A stretch of 64,000 nucleotides of DNA from Zygaena filipendulae (GCA_907165275.2 OU015649.1:5300001-5364000); one strand, 5' to 3'; shown: positions 9,493-22,453, counted from the stretch's first letter. The notes: generated by a model from the sequence alone, not told the origin. Program-made: numbers and translations.

Positions 9493-12400
9493 TTGCGAAG
9501 GCTGCAAAGGCTTCTTCAAACGGACGGTCCGAAAGGACTTGACGTACGCTTGCCGCGAGGACCGGAACTGCACAATAGACAAGCGGCAAAGGAACCGATG
9601 CCAGTACTGCCGGTACCAGAAGTGTCTTTCTTGTGGCATGAAGCGCGAAGCGGTCCAAGAGGAGCGCCAGCGAGCTGCGAGGGGCTCCGACGACGCCCAC
9701 CCCAGTAGCTCGGTTCAGGTGAACAAATGAAATTGAATTCACTTCAACTTATTGAATATTTCCTTTTTTTATTGTGAACAGGCTAGGCTTTTGACCACAG
9801 TCCACCTGACTGTGGTCGAAGATTGTAAACATAACTAGCCTGGCACGGGAACTGGGAACCGGATATAATTTAGATATAATATCAGCGTAATACACCCAGG
9901 CGGTGTTGTCTCAAATCTGTTATAAGGCCAGTGACGGTTTTTAGGCGGGATGGTTGGAAATCTATTTGGCAGTCGTTAACCAACTGATTTACTTGCAATA
10001 TCGGCTCCTAAAACACGTCCTCATTAAATTCGCATAACCTTATTTATTTACTAGCTGTTCCCCGCGGTTTCACCCGCGGTAATTTTGGAGTTCACGCGGG
10101 AATTCCGGGATAAAAAGTACCCTATGTACTTCTCTGTACTCCTGACAACGTGCATCCAAATTTCATCCAAATCCGTTCAGCCGTTTTTGCGTGATTGAGT
10201 AACAAACATCCAAATATCCAAACATCCACACTTTCACATTTATAATATTAGTAGGATCACACGGTACAGTTTCTCTGTATTGGTTTCAATGTTTCGCACC
10301 GTGGTATGTTTGTGACTTCATTATGTACTATAGGTTATACTTGTTGTTGTTGATATTTCTAATGAGAAGAAATAATATAGTGCGACATCACACGCGCTCG
10401 AGGTCGTGTCTTCGTTTCATGAGTAGTAGATGGAATAACTTTTACTATCTGCAATTTGATATAACTTTTTAATTATAAAGAAGAAAACAATTAGTACAGT
10501 TTTCTATTAATAATTTTTTTTCAAATCCGTTCTTAGCTGACGTCTCCTAACGTGACCTTTAACTTTTTTATGTATATGTAGATTACTGTATCTATTGTTA
10601 ATTATTACCATAGCGTCAATAAGGGGTGTGTATCGGATACTTCAGTTAACGGTGCAGTCCATCTCTTGCTTGCAGGAGCTGTCCATCGAGAGGCTGCTGG
10701 AGATGGAGGCGCAGGTGTCGGGCCGCAACGAGGAGTTCCCCTTCCTGCGCATCGTGCCCGAGAGCAGTGTACCGCCGCGGTTCCGTGGCCCTGTCTCCAG
10801 CATCCTAAGCATAGGTGAGTTCTTCTTTTTTAACAGACTTCAAAAAGGGAGGAGGTTATCAACTCGGGTTTTTAATTTTTTTTAATGTATATTCGGGCAC
10901 AGCTCCGCCATATATAGACGGATTTGCAAAATTCTTTTTTTTCTTCGAAAGGGATTTATTTATTCCGGAATGGTCCCATTTAAATTTCATAAAGATCTGA
11001 TGATGAGTTTCGAAGACCGAAAACGGAAGAAGTCGGTTTATTTTTTTTGTTAAAATTTTGCTTATCTCTTTACTAGTTGCTTGCTCCCTGCGGTTCCCAT
11101 GGAGTCAACACAATTTCAAAAGAAACATACTTTTCCATTATATATATGTGTAGGTAACAGATACAGTAATGTTACACAAAGTTTCAATTTCTATGTGTTA
11201 ATAAATGTAACAGTTAATAACAGAACTGCAGTAACCTAGTTCGAGCACATAGATACTTACTATAGGAATACTAAATTCACTAAAATCACTAAAATAAGTA
11301 GCGCTAGCGACCCTTGCTACGAAAGTGTAATTGAACTCTACACCGCAGTCATATACATTTACATTTACCAACACTTTTGTAGCTGTTAGATTAAGTATTA
11401 TCAGTTAGCAAATTAATTGGTTAACGAAAAAAAGTAATTGATTATAATATCAATTATGATTATTTCACATTAAATAAAGGTATTTTTAAGTCACTGATGG
11501 TTCCAAGATTTTCCTCTTTGGCCTAAAGTGTACTATGCTAACTCAGAATGTAGCTTTTTATTAGTCTTTTTTTAATTGATACATTAGTTCCAAAGATATT
11601 CGAAAGAGAAGGAATGAAGGGGATCGAAAAGCTTGTTGTATTATTTTTTTTATCACTAAGCCATTGTTGCAGTGCGGAGTTTGAATGGCCAATATTTAAT
11701 GCAATTAAAATTCAAAAAAATTATAGCAGTTACGATGACTTCTTTACTCGTGTATTCCACGCTTCAAGAATCTTTCATCAAAAAACCGAAATCTATAGTG
11801 AATTTTATTAAGCGTACTAAAAACAAAACTCATTCATAAAACATACTTAATTTATGATACTTCATAAGTGTTGTTCGTATAATTAATTTACATAAACAAG
11901 TTTAGTATGTTAGTATACTCGTATTATTATTATGTATGATAATTATCTTACTCACTTCCTGTGACTAAATCGACCCACTACTCTTTCTGGATGCGACAGT
12001 AAACCGAGCAGTGATGGTTTCAATCATATAATAAGTCTAGTGCAACCGCCATGCAACTCTTTTTACTCATTATCTGAAGATTGAACGCGGACCCAGAGCG
12101 GTTTATTAAGTCTTGCTCACGATCTTGATTACATGTAAAACGTGTGCGGATTTTCACACGTTTCCCTTTATAAATACCTATATTATTCTCCTATAGAAGG
12201 TGTGGGTTAATCGAAACTACAAGTTGTTTTCCTATTCTCTTAGATTTAATATTTCAATAGATCCAATTCCATGAAGCCAGTTTAAATCATTTATTTATAG
12301 CTACACTACACAAAAGGTTAAATTTGGTTATGTTAAGGTTGTAATTATTACGGTTTCACTTCGCAGCTTCGGTATGCTATAATAGAAATACAATCTTAGA

Positions 12401-15400
12401 ACAGTTAGGCGGCAGTTAACATTGAATTTGTGTGGGGATAGTCCCGTCGTTCCATGCGGTGTATTTACGAGTATAAATTGTGATAGGGTTGTTGAATCTT
12501 ATCACCAACTACACGATGTCCATTTATTCAGTTGAGCCGAAAAATACCGTTACCCTGTATTTTTCATATAACCGGTTATGTGGTCAATAATGAAATTTGA
12601 ATTCGAAACCTCATTTGTATGAAAACTTCAACCGTAGAGACTACACCAAAGTTTTTATAGTTCTAGCAGTTTCACGTGTGCGTTTTGATATGTCCACGGG
12701 AGCGCATTGTTGAGGCATAAAGGGTCTTTTGAAATACATGGATACCTACTGTAGATACTGTAGATTTCTATCAGTGAAAGAATTTTGCTTTTATTAAGTA
12801 AAGAATTTGTAACCTATACCAACCGTAATGTACAATGATGGGCACATACACTATATAATTCAGAGGCAGGATAGGAATGAGTCGGTGACCTGGGTTCCAA
12901 ACTAAGCGAACTTGTATCATAGAACCCAGGGACCCTCCACTCCTATTTTAGACAAATTTTATAAGTACCCACATATGCATCACTAACCATAACATAAATC
13001 AAATTCTAATTAGAAAGCTAAAATTAAATCAAATCAAGCTTAAATAAAAATAAAAAAATAAAAATACAGAACACTTAACAGTTAAAAAGGGTATGAGACA
13101 GACACATTAACGTCAGAAAAGAATATGCTAGAAGGATCCTTCTCTTGTTTTTAGACACAAACAGAGAACCTTCTCTTGTTTTTAGACACAAACAGAGAAG
13201 CTGTATATAAAATTTGAGTGATAGCAGCATTTAATCCATCGTTACGACTCGAGTCGCTGGCGTTTACAAGCATGGCCCCGTCGCAGTTGAATCATGGTAG
13301 TTTTACTTAATAATTTAACATAATTAACCTTTTGACCGCTGTTGGTATGTATAGAAATAAACAGTTTTATTCCGAATTTATATACGAAATACTGGTTTGC
13401 CGTTAGATACCTACCGTTTCAGACATAAAAAAAAAAAAAATTACTTTGTAGTAAGTAAATTTTAGAATTAACAAGGTAACTGAAAAAATTTCGTAATTTC
13501 ATAGTTGAGTGTCAAATGACTGAAATAACAATAGCTACTACAGTAAATTACTAACTAGTAATGATAATATAGATATTTTGTTTTAGGCGTTCGTTACGCC
13601 CCAGAATAGGGAGAGCTGTAGTGTAGCGAAACACACATATAAGAATCCGTGACACTGTTTATAGTTTAGTGAAGCTGGTATAACTGTGCGTTATGTGAAG
13701 CTATGTTACCGTATGCTACAAAGTGTAAAGCATGAGTAGTTTATGAATCCCTTTGTCATCTATCTATAGGGAGGGACTAGGGGAGAGGACCTTAACATTG
13801 TGCTGTGGTGACGTGCTCGCGTTAAATTTATTCATTAGACTAGGCAACGACGTTTGGCGGTCGGCGGGTTAGGGACCAGACTACAGACAGGTCTGGCGAA
13901 ACTGCACGTTCATTATAAAACTGAAACTTAATTAAAATATTTATTGTATTGTTCGAAATTACACGAATGTTTTAATTTAAGTAGATACTCTCCATCAGAA
14001 TATTGTTTATCATGAACTCTAGTGTTCCAGATATACGATTAGCCCATCAAAATACTAAGAAAAGAACTAAAACAATAGTTATAAGATAACTAACTAAACC
14101 CGGATAGCTTCGCTGTGGCGTTGTCTGATATTAATTACGAGTATCAGGGGTGTATGCCTACCTACTGTGTATGTATAAGTAAATAAAAAAATGATTAAAG
14201 AAAATCCTGTGTCCGTTTGAACTTTGGGACACTTACTTATTATTCTTGGGTAAAAATCTGTAAAAATACAACGACATGTCAAAACTTCAAGTTATCTATC
14301 GACTGTTTCTCGAGTCTTCCGACCACAATTATATTAATGCTGTACAAAGATTTGCGCAAAATTACAAGTTTCAAGACGCAGTAGTTAGGTCTGTAAGTTC
14401 TGGCAGTCAGTTCTAGATATTAAAGATAATTAATCTGGTAAAAAACATTCATTATTTTCTTTTCCATGTTTCCAGGTAACAAACAGATAGCATCGTTGGT
14501 TTTGTGGGCGCGCGACATTCCGCATTTCGGTCAATTGGATTTTGACGATCAGGTCACTCTGGTGAAGGCGTCCTGGAATGAGCTGCTTCTCTTCACCATA
14601 GGATGGAGATCCATTGAGGTAAATGACACAGCGTCTTCTTTATTAGGAGTTAACTACAGTAGGTTTCGGGACATTTAAAGTTTTATCTTTCGAAAAAAAA
14701 TCACACAAAGGTATTAAGTAAGGTTTAGTATAATATAATAATTAATTAATAGATTTACGAGTTTAATTTTCATACAATATGTTACTTAGCTCAAAATGCC
14801 TCCAATCTAGTAGAGTACGGTTAAACGACTTAAAAGTGCTCGTCAAAATTTATAAAAGAAATCGCTGATCCCAAATATCTATACATATAAAATGCTTTGT
14901 CCTGAATGACTGATGGATCAACGCACAACCTAAACCGCTGATCGTAGAGACCTGAAACTTGGAGCGTGTGTTCGTTGTGTGACGTAGGCATCCGATAAGA
15001 GGGGATTTTCCGAAATGTTACCCCTAAGGGGGTGAAAAAGGGGGGCAAAGTTTGTATGGAACAATTCCGCGGGAACTCCAAAATTATCGCGGTTGAACAC
15101 GGGCATGGCAGCTAGTATACTTATAAAACTCAATGTCGCAATAAATATCGCTTAGATCAATTTTATTAGCCGTTCAACCGTCGATTTTAAAGTTAGGTTA
15201 TGTTTATGACTAGCTGTGCGTTAAGAGTGCAGGGATCGCGATTTTTAAATTATTTCTTTTTTGTTTCCAGTATTTGTTCAAAGACGGTAACCCAGTGCCT
15301 GGACCTCCGCAACTTTTGTGTCCCATGCCAGGTGAGAGTTCATGTATGTATTGGTCTAAACTCTTGTTTTGGAATGTAACTAACAATTCGTGGTTGTTTT

Positions 15401-18400
15401 TTTTTTTAATTTTTCATTTGTGGTTATATGCTGTACCTTTAGATTCGCATAAAGTTTTATTCTAATCACCTATAGAGATGGCGGTAGAATGACTTGCTTG
15501 ACCTACATAGGTATTAATATCATATACACACAATAATTATGTTATTTAAACTGTTTCCCCGGGGAATCTCGTTTGCGAGAGTCAAACCACAGGGGCCATT
15601 TCTGTATAGGTATTCTTTTTCTTGATGTTGCTAATGACCAGCAAAGAATTGCACAGCGTCTATGAAAGTAGCGCAACCCGCTATAACAAACTTCTGAGAT
15701 ATTTAATTTAAACAGAAATCGGTAGTAGAATGTGGTAAATACGGACTTTTGAAGATACGTATAATTTTACAGCGCCTTTGAATTTACGCTATTTACCAAA
15801 TTCTTCTCTATTTATTTTTAAAATAAATATCTTTGAAGATATGTTTTTAAAGCAAGTGCAGGCGCTAAGTTTACTCCTGTAAGGGCCTTCACGTAAATCC
15901 GATAGTTAGTTTTACTAAAGAACGCGAATGCTTAGTTCGAAAAATGACATGGTTATTTTCTTCTATTACGGAAATTGTTGAGGTGAGTCTGCCCCCTTAG
16001 CCAAGTTAATAATCTATGATCGATACCGCTATAGAAACTAAGGAACGTGTCGTCGTGTCACGTGGTCACGAAAAATTGAACTTTGGACGATTGTACGTGA
16101 CCACGTGCCACGTCGATATGTTCCTTAGCTTCTATAGCGTTCACAGATCGTCAACTTAGCTAAGGGGTTTCATGTGTGGCAGGTATGACGATGCACCGCA
16201 ACTCGGCGCTGCAGGCCGGGCTGGGGCCGATCTTCGACAGGCTGCTGTCCGAGATGTCCATCAAGATGCGTAACATCGAAATGGACCAGTCGGAATACGT
16301 CGCTCTCAAAGCCATCATCCTGCTCAATCCGGGTGAGCTTGCTGTTTGTTGTCTATTGACACCACAGACGAAGTAGACGTGCGATGTAGTCCACACAGGT
16401 TATGAGCACATGCACATAGCTTGCCAAAACTTGATAACCCATTTTTTTGGCGGGAATCAAAGATGGCGGTTCGGTCATTTATTTTCGTGGCGATAAAAAA
16501 TAGTTAAAAATGGTTTATGTTGTTTTACAAAAAGTATTAAGTATTGTATAAGTATAAGTATTGTATAAGGTGCTGTATTGGACAATAATAGGGATGTTGA
16601 CTACTATTGAAAATCAAAATTCTAATTAGTCTGTCAGTTAGAAAATAAAAAAAAACAATAGACACGTATTTTTTGCTTTTTTAAATAAATTAAAATATAC
16701 AGAGATAAAGCGTTTTAAAGTTTAGGATGAGGAGGTCGTGACGTCACTAATCGCAAAACCGCCATACAAACTGTCAGAATAGTGACGTCACGCGAAATTT
16801 CAACTCAATATATCGCCGTTATTTTTTGATTACGTAAAAAAAGAAAAAATACGTGTCCAATATTTTTTAATAATCTACAAGACGGACTAAAAAATAAAAA
16901 TTAGTCAACATGCCCATTATCATAGTGACGGTTTTTTATGCGATTAAGAAGATAAATGACATTTCGAGCTGTTTTCTTCGGTTTCCTCCAAGAGCTCCAA
17001 GAAAGTTCTTGCGAGCTATAGTATCGTGGATTACAATTTCAAACTGTACAACGAAGCATTTTAATAGAAAATATTATATTGATAAAATTAATTTTACTTG
17101 AAACTGACTAAATGCATTATATGCGAAAGTCCTTAAAAAAGAAGAAAGAACTTGATAACCAAAGTTGCTCGGTGATGCAACTTCCTTGGAGCTAGAAATT
17201 ACGCCCTGTGCAGTTGTTACAGGCTGGTTGGACTAATGATGGCAATTAATACTTTTCATTATGTTAGTGAATGTTCGTGTGTGTGACGAAATACCTGATT
17301 GTTTAGATTAGGATAAAAAAGTCAACCGGCGACACGGCGACTGGTCATCTGTTTTCACGCTAAACCGAGTCGATGGCCCTTCTATCTGTTCCGTGATCGA
17401 CGCCACATTCGAAAACGATGATTGTCGTCGGGATTATCTGAGCTCTCAGATAACAGTTGTGTTTTAAAATCATCTACATTTATGCTAGTCGTTACAACCT
17501 TATTTGTTACAATATCTCCCAAAATTTAATATTTTTGAAATGCTTGTAATTATGTCATTTGTTCACTATCTGCAAAGATTTGGGACTTATGCGGCATCGA
17601 AACAAGTAGTAGTATTTAATAAAATTAAGTCTAATAACCAAAAACAGCCGTAGTGTAAGAAAACTCGGTAGGCAAATTTGTATGAAAACTAGCCCTAACA
17701 CCAGCACCTTAAAGTATAATAAACTCTTTATGCTGTGCTAATACTGAAGTGTTAAAATTATAATTCCAGATATAAAGGGACTCAAGAACCGGCAAGAAGT
17801 TGACGTTTTAAGAGAAAAAGTAAGTAAAACGTCATTTTGTAACAATTAAATGTATCACTGTTTTTTTTGTTATGTACTTAGTCTAGCGGAGTGGTTACTT
17901 AAAAAAATAACCCTGAGGCAAGCCCCGTTATGACACCCCGCTCCGTTATGCTGCGAGCTGTCATTTTAACGGTGTTTTGGCGCGCTCAAAGGCGCTTCAT
18001 TCTGAGCCGTGCGTTTGGTGGAAAAAAGTACTCACTTCCATGCTGCATAATATTGCGATATAGGTAACTCTTTAATCCACCATTGACCCCTTGTTTACCT
18101 TATAAATAATAATAATCCACTTCACAACACACAGATCTACTTGATCCCACACTAAGCTATAAGCTTGTGTCGTGGAAACCAAGCAAACGTGGTATATACT
18201 ACACATATATATTATACTATAGATATATTATATATACACACCCAGACTGGAAAATGGAACCCTGTGTTCATCACACAAAGTCCACCCCCATCGGGAATCG
18301 AACCCGGAACCTTCTTGATTAGCGGGCAGGCGTGGTGACCATTGTGTCAATCGGGTCGTTAAAAAATGAAAAAAAAAACATACATACAATCGAATGCATA

Positions 18401-18855
18401 AACTCCTCCTTTTTGGAAGTCGGTTAAAAAATATTAAAAAAAACTGACTCGCGTCGCCTTACCTAGACCCGTAACGTGCCTCGACCCTGTCAGGTAAGGA
18501 TGTTTGGAGCGGTTCTAAGCCCTCCGGCTGGCTCGTTATAAATTAAAAGTGATGAGTTAGGTTGAGGATAGTTCAGTGACCCTCTGCCTTAGGATGAGTG
18601 GATGCGTAGCTAACGTGTGGCGGTGTGCGTGCGGCGCAGATGTTCCTGTGCCTGGACGAGCACTGCCGGCGCGCGCACGGCGCGGACGAGGGCCGCTTCG
18701 CGACGCTGCTGCTGCGGCTGCCGGCGCTGCGCTCCATCTCGCTCAAGAGCTACGAGCACCTCTACTACTTCCACCTGCTCGCCGACGACAACATCCAGGG
18801 CATGATCCGGGACGCGCTGCGCTCCCCCTCCATTGACCCCAACTCTATACTATAA
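9493..18855 (+). CDS. usp: Ultraspiracle (RXR-type nuclear receptor), last seven coding exons
   Basis: Insect RXR homologue: a nuclear, ligand-regulated transcription factor that heterodimerises with the ecdysone receptor. Exons, all with GT-AG borders and compatible phases: 9493-9718, 10676-10814, 14476-14618, 15271-15331, 16183-16332, 17770-17819, 18640-18855 (stop TAA 18853-18855), about 327 residues. Exon 1 here carries the P-box [12 protein letters not shown], a complete second zinc finger (C-x5-C-x9-C-x2-C) and the T-box [14 protein letters not shown]. Later exons give the ligand-binding domain: [14 protein letters not shown], the signature [49 protein letters not shown] and the helix-10 dimer segment [15 protein letters not shown]. 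The first zinc finger and A/B domain lie upstream of the window. The protein ends [10 protein letters not shown] with no acidic AF-2 core. The loop [14 protein letters not shown] and the C-terminus differ from lepidopteran USPs I remember, so a diverged paralogue is possible. Introns carry the listed repeats; 11050-12860 has nothing recognisable except a weak 65-codon ORF at 11614. Confidence 0.96.
10051..10256 (-). mobile_element. Helitron-like element, subfamily A, complete 206-bp copy in a usp intron
   Basis: The best-preserved subfamily A copy. In reverse it starts TCCTACTAATATTATAAATG, carries ACTCAATCACGCAAAAACGG, the TGCACGTTGTCAGGAG box, GGGTACTTTTTATCCCGG and CCGCGTGAACTCC, and ends CCGCGGGTGAAACCGCGGGG-AACAGCTAG, with T next. 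It lies between the usp exons at 9493 and 10676. Confidence 0.8.
10831..11049 (+). repeat. Interspersed repeat, ACTTCAAAAAGGGAGGAGG family, longest copy
   Basis: Starts TTTTTAACAGACTTCAAAAA 16 bp after the end of the usp exon at 10814 and ends GAAGAAGTCGGTTTATTTTT, so the two ends are loosely inverted (GACTTC / GAAGTC). The interior has ATTCGGGCACAGCTCCGCC. It begins almost at the splice donor, so part of the intron's 5' end is repeat-derived. Confidence 0.5.
12868..12946. repeat. Imperfect inverted repeat
   Basis: ATAGGAATGAGTCGGTGACC-TGGGTTC pairs with GAACCCAGG-GACCCTCCACTCCTAT around a 24-bp AT-rich loop. No mobile-element ends were recognised. It lies in the usp intron 10815-14475. Confidence 0.5.
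13138..13199. repeat. Two perfect 31-bp tandem copies
   Basis: A unit beginning CCTTCTCTTGTTTTTAGACA and ending AAACAGAGAA occurs at 13138-13168 and again at 13169-13199 without change. The identity suggests a recent tandem duplication within the usp intron. Confidence 0.85.
14878..15115 (+). mobile_element. Helitron-like element, subfamily D
   Basis: Starts TCTATACATATAAAATGC and continues TTTGTCCTGAATGACTGATG, ACCTAAACCGCTGATCG, GGCATCCGATAAG, CCCCTAAGGGGGTG and CAATTCCGCGGGAACTCC. It ends in a degraded hairpin and CATGGCAGCTAG, then T. It shares only the last 60 bp with subfamily A. Other copies: 24289-24520 and 55096-55304. It lies 155 bp before the usp exon at 15271. Confidence 0.7.
15991..16167. 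mobile_element. Long inverted-repeat element abutting a usp splice acceptor
   Basis: Outer arms CCCCCTTAGCCAAGTT and AACTTAGCTAAGGGG enclose CGCTATAGAAACTAAGGAAC / GTTCCTTAGCTTCTATAGCG, then GTCACGTGGTCACG / CGTGACCACGTG. Together they form arms of about 75 bp around an AT-rich loop near 16080. Related pieces occur at 48902-48955, 49330-49400 and 49660-49720. The right end lies 15 bp upstream of the usp exon starting at 16183. Confidence 0.65.
16587..16918 (+). mobile_element. CRE-palindrome MITE, copy 3 (full length, usp intron)
   Basis: Nearly identical to copy 1. AATAGGGATGTTGACTA opens it and TTAGTCAACATGCCCATT closes it. TGACGTCA lies at 16739-16746 and 16783-16790, with the same 44-bp spacing as in copy 1. 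Confidence 0.75.
18128..18360 (-). mobile_element. SINE-like repeat with tRNA-type B box
   Basis: The minus strand reads GGGTTCGATTCCCG (18292-18305), a good match to the RNA polymerase III B box GGTTCGANTCC. It is preceded by a CCGCTAATCAAGAAGGTTCC-like stretch as in tRNA-derived SINEs. There is no complete cloverleaf and no clear A box, so it is not a functional tRNA gene. It is followed at 18361 by the AACCGACTTCC-type repeat end. Confidence 0.5.
18361..18429 (-). repeat. Interspersed repeat, ACTTCCAAAAAGGAGGAGG family
   Basis: Reverse orientation: ATACATACAATCGAATGCAT, then CTCCTCCTTTTTGGAAGTCGG and TTAAAAAAT. It matches 47338-47404 almost base for base. Confidence 0.5.
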
Positions 18856-21800
18856 ACTATATCTATACGTCACACACAAATACAAATGAATGACATCTCG
18901 TCGTGTCTGTGTTAACAACCAAAAACAAAATTAACGTGTGTCTTTTTAAGCATTCGAATGTATTATCCAATGCGAAAGCAATGATATTACAGTAAAATTG
19001 TTTTTAGATACGTCACTGGCGCGCGAATGATGGAGCAGTTGAACTCGGCTATTTATTTATGTAAAGTTTCCGCCGTTGGCCAGTTTTAACCTCCATATTA
19101 TTATTAATAGATATAAGCTACCCTTTTTATTGTAATATATCTATGTACAAAAGCGACACGTTGAGCTCAATATAGATACTACGTAAAATCGCGTGCTTCA
19201 GATTATTATTGGCATTATGTATTTGCTGTGTTAATAACTCAAACACTTCTGTCGGTGAAATATAATATTGAATGTACACGAATCGGGTACGATAAATGAA
19301 GTAGGCAGTTATTGTGCGGCGCGTTGAGCAAGCTTTGGACTGATAACGACAAAGGGACAAATCTAAGTTTCCACCAAAGTTTGCTTTATAATATATTCGT
19401 TGTTGCGAGTTCGCTTTTAACTATTTGTTATATCTATGATTGAAATCTGGGGATAGGTGCAAAGTCCTCGCGGTCAAAATTCGAACTTTGCACGCCGTAT
19501 GTTATCTCAGTAGTTCTATTTCTTTTTTATTTAGCCCGCTATGAAGTTGGTAGCGATGATTTTATCAACGTCAAGTTATATTTCTATACTCCATACTTAC
19601 ATCCAAAATTATACATTACTCGAGATCGCGATAAAATTGACAGTCTTTCTATACTAAAACCGATTGATACTGAACTAATGATATCTTGTGTTTGTTTATG
19701 TCTTGTCGCTCTCGGTTGGACAAGCTACTGCTCTTCGGTGATTAACGCAGCGCGTGCGACCGCAATCACTTCGTTGATCCGAAGTGCCATAGATAATCAA
19801 GTTTCTCTTTTCTGGAATTTCGCAGCAGACGCCTTAGATGCGTAGGCGCACAATTTTTGCTCGTGTCAGTAAGAAAAAACCGTATTCAGTGACTTCAAAA
19901 CCTGATATTTTCAGGATCTTCATCAAAACGTTGGAGTCATAACGCGATTTGAGAGCACGCGACTGAGAATAATTTTGACATTTCACTTGGTATGGCAGTA
20001 TTTCAGGGTCGAGGTTGCATTTTCCGATGCGCAGTTGTGTTTTAGCGAAAAAAAAAGAGCTCGAGAGTGATCGGTACTTTTGTCTATCGTTCTGAAAAAT
20101 CCGCGAAATGACGAATGCTATTCATATTATGGTTCTTACGGTCGCACTCAGACTCGTTAATTAATTTAAATTTAGTTATTTAATTAATTTTAATTTAAAA
20201 ATCAAAACTAACGTTAACCTGTTGTTTGGAAATATCGCATGTCATCAAATAAAAGTTGACTTCGCATTTCATATACTTCATGTCCCGCCGTATACATAAA
20301 AAAACACCCATTTAATTACTCGACGAACCCGGCACGAGCGTCTACGATACAACGTGCGATTATAAAGCAGATAATATTCTGCAAACGTTTATACTTGACT
20401 AAATATACAAGGTTATTTTTTTGTATTCACTAAAGACTGTTGCTGACCTATTTTCAGGGTAAGTGTGTACTACAAATAATGTCGTATATTATTGTCGTCG
20501 GTGGTCAATACTTGGTGACGTATACCGAAGTTAAAAATCGGCTTAATGGTGATAATACAAACTAGATAATTGCTTTATGTCGAAAATTAATACGATATTT
20601 ACCTTGGAGCTATCATGTTCGATATTTATTATCCTTTGTACAATATAATGTAGTTTTATTAAAGCGACGATACGCTCATGCATGCATTGTAGCGTTGTAT
20701 TTGTGTAATGTGTATGAATTAATTTTTATTGAATTTAGATCAATGTTGTGAGGCCGCCTCTACATACATAATTACATATACCTATATAAATAAATAATGT
20801 TAAAGGAAAATTAGAAAATTTTATTGTAGAGCTAATGTTGATGAACGATATGTTAAAATATTGATATGTTAATAATTATATTGTAATATTGTGTTAAGAC
20901 CGTTTTTCGTCGGTATTTGTAATTTCTTCATTGATTTTTGAATAAGTGACCTCACAATATTTTAGTGGATTGAAAATAACAGACTGAGGAAAATGGAGCT
21001 ATGTTTAAAATTATATTTAAATTTATTTTCAATAAATTGGAATTAGACAATTGATTATAATTTGATCTTTATGATGATAAATAATAGTTATTTACTCTGA
21101 GATATCAGACAACAAGAGACTACAGACAGTTAAAAGGTGTCTCTGGAAATATGCTTGACGATAATACGCCACGTAAATCGTCTCTTTTTTGTGATTTTTT
21201 TCCACCTAGAGCTTTTGACAGCGCCTTGGGATTGTGGCAAGAATTAATGTTGTTGGTCATAGCGAATCCGGACTCAGCCCTGTCACATGTTGCGTCGCAA
21301 AATTATTGAATATCATTAAAAATTTATAACCAATATGTTTATATACGAATAAAATAAGATTTAAGCTTTACAGAGAATATTTTTAAAAGGTATTGTAATG
21401 GTTATTTGATATGGAATTAAAAAAGATTTGTTGTTTTATCAACGCGGTAATAAAGTTAATATAAAATAATGTTGTAAAAATCACAATGCTTATGTCAAGG
21501 AATTTTAATTCTTGCAGTTGTCTTGTTATTAAGACATTGTCACGTGACCATTGTAAATAAATATAACGTTTTTAGGAAGTAAAAGTAAAGCATTACTTAC
21601 ATACATATTACATCGGTTTGGTCTCTGCGTCAAAGTATCTTTAAAAATCTTTAGTGTTTTCTTTAACTCTCTTAATTTAAATGTAGCCACAATCTTAACA
21701 TATTGATCTTTATAATTATTGTCATTCCTTATTAACTGTTTTAATATTTTGGTTTAATGTACCTAATTAATTTTACAAGTATATTCTTCGACCGCCATAT

Positions 21801-22453
21801 ACATTTTAGTAGACATCAAATAATTCTTTTTTAAGATAAATGTAATGTAAAATAGCAAATAGCCTTATATTCCAGAATTAATATTGTAGATTTTGAATGT
21901 GTATGCTAATGTTGGAAACAATAGTAATTTCATAATATATTCTATTGATTGACAGATGTATTGCAGCGGTTGTGAGATTATTTGTAAAGATTGTTCACTA
22001 AATATCTGAATTAATTTAAGTTATAGTATATTTTTTTTGAATAAACTTATTATAAGAACTGCAGTGGTTAACTTATCACAGTAACTTAGGTCTTTTATTT
22101 TCTACATAATCTGCTTCCGTTTTTAGGGTTCAACATGCAAGTGTACCCTATTGTAAAACGAAACCCTTATGTCTGTCACAGCCATTTTACATCCTATGCA
22201 GACCATAGTATGACATTCTTTGACCGCCACACATAGCGTAGTGCAAAATTATAACTCATAATGAGGGATGTAAATTTTTAATTTTTAATGCGGCAACAGT
22301 AACCTTGGGTAGGTCTTTCCAAAGGGCATTACCCAGACCCAAGGCCATAAAATTATTAATCCTACTAAGTAGGTGTCAGGTCTTGTTAAATGGTAGTCCT
22401 ATAGAAAATCATAATGACGTTTCCGTTCATTTAAAATACTTTTCACATAATAT
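18856..22453 (+). other. Probable usp 3' UTR and intergenic DNA
   Basis: AT-rich, without exon-like frames. Candidate poly(A) signals AATAAA are at 20789, 21031, 21348, 21556 and 22040; none can be chosen from sequence alone. A GC-richer patch at 19690-19860 shows no coding frame. A fragment of the GGGTTCCG-type repeat is at 22120-22195. Confidence 0.45.

Noticed and set aside
18290..18310. Possible tRNA gene (good B box on the minus strand)
   Set aside because: No cloverleaf, anticodon arm or A box could be formed. The flanks match a SINE-like repeat.
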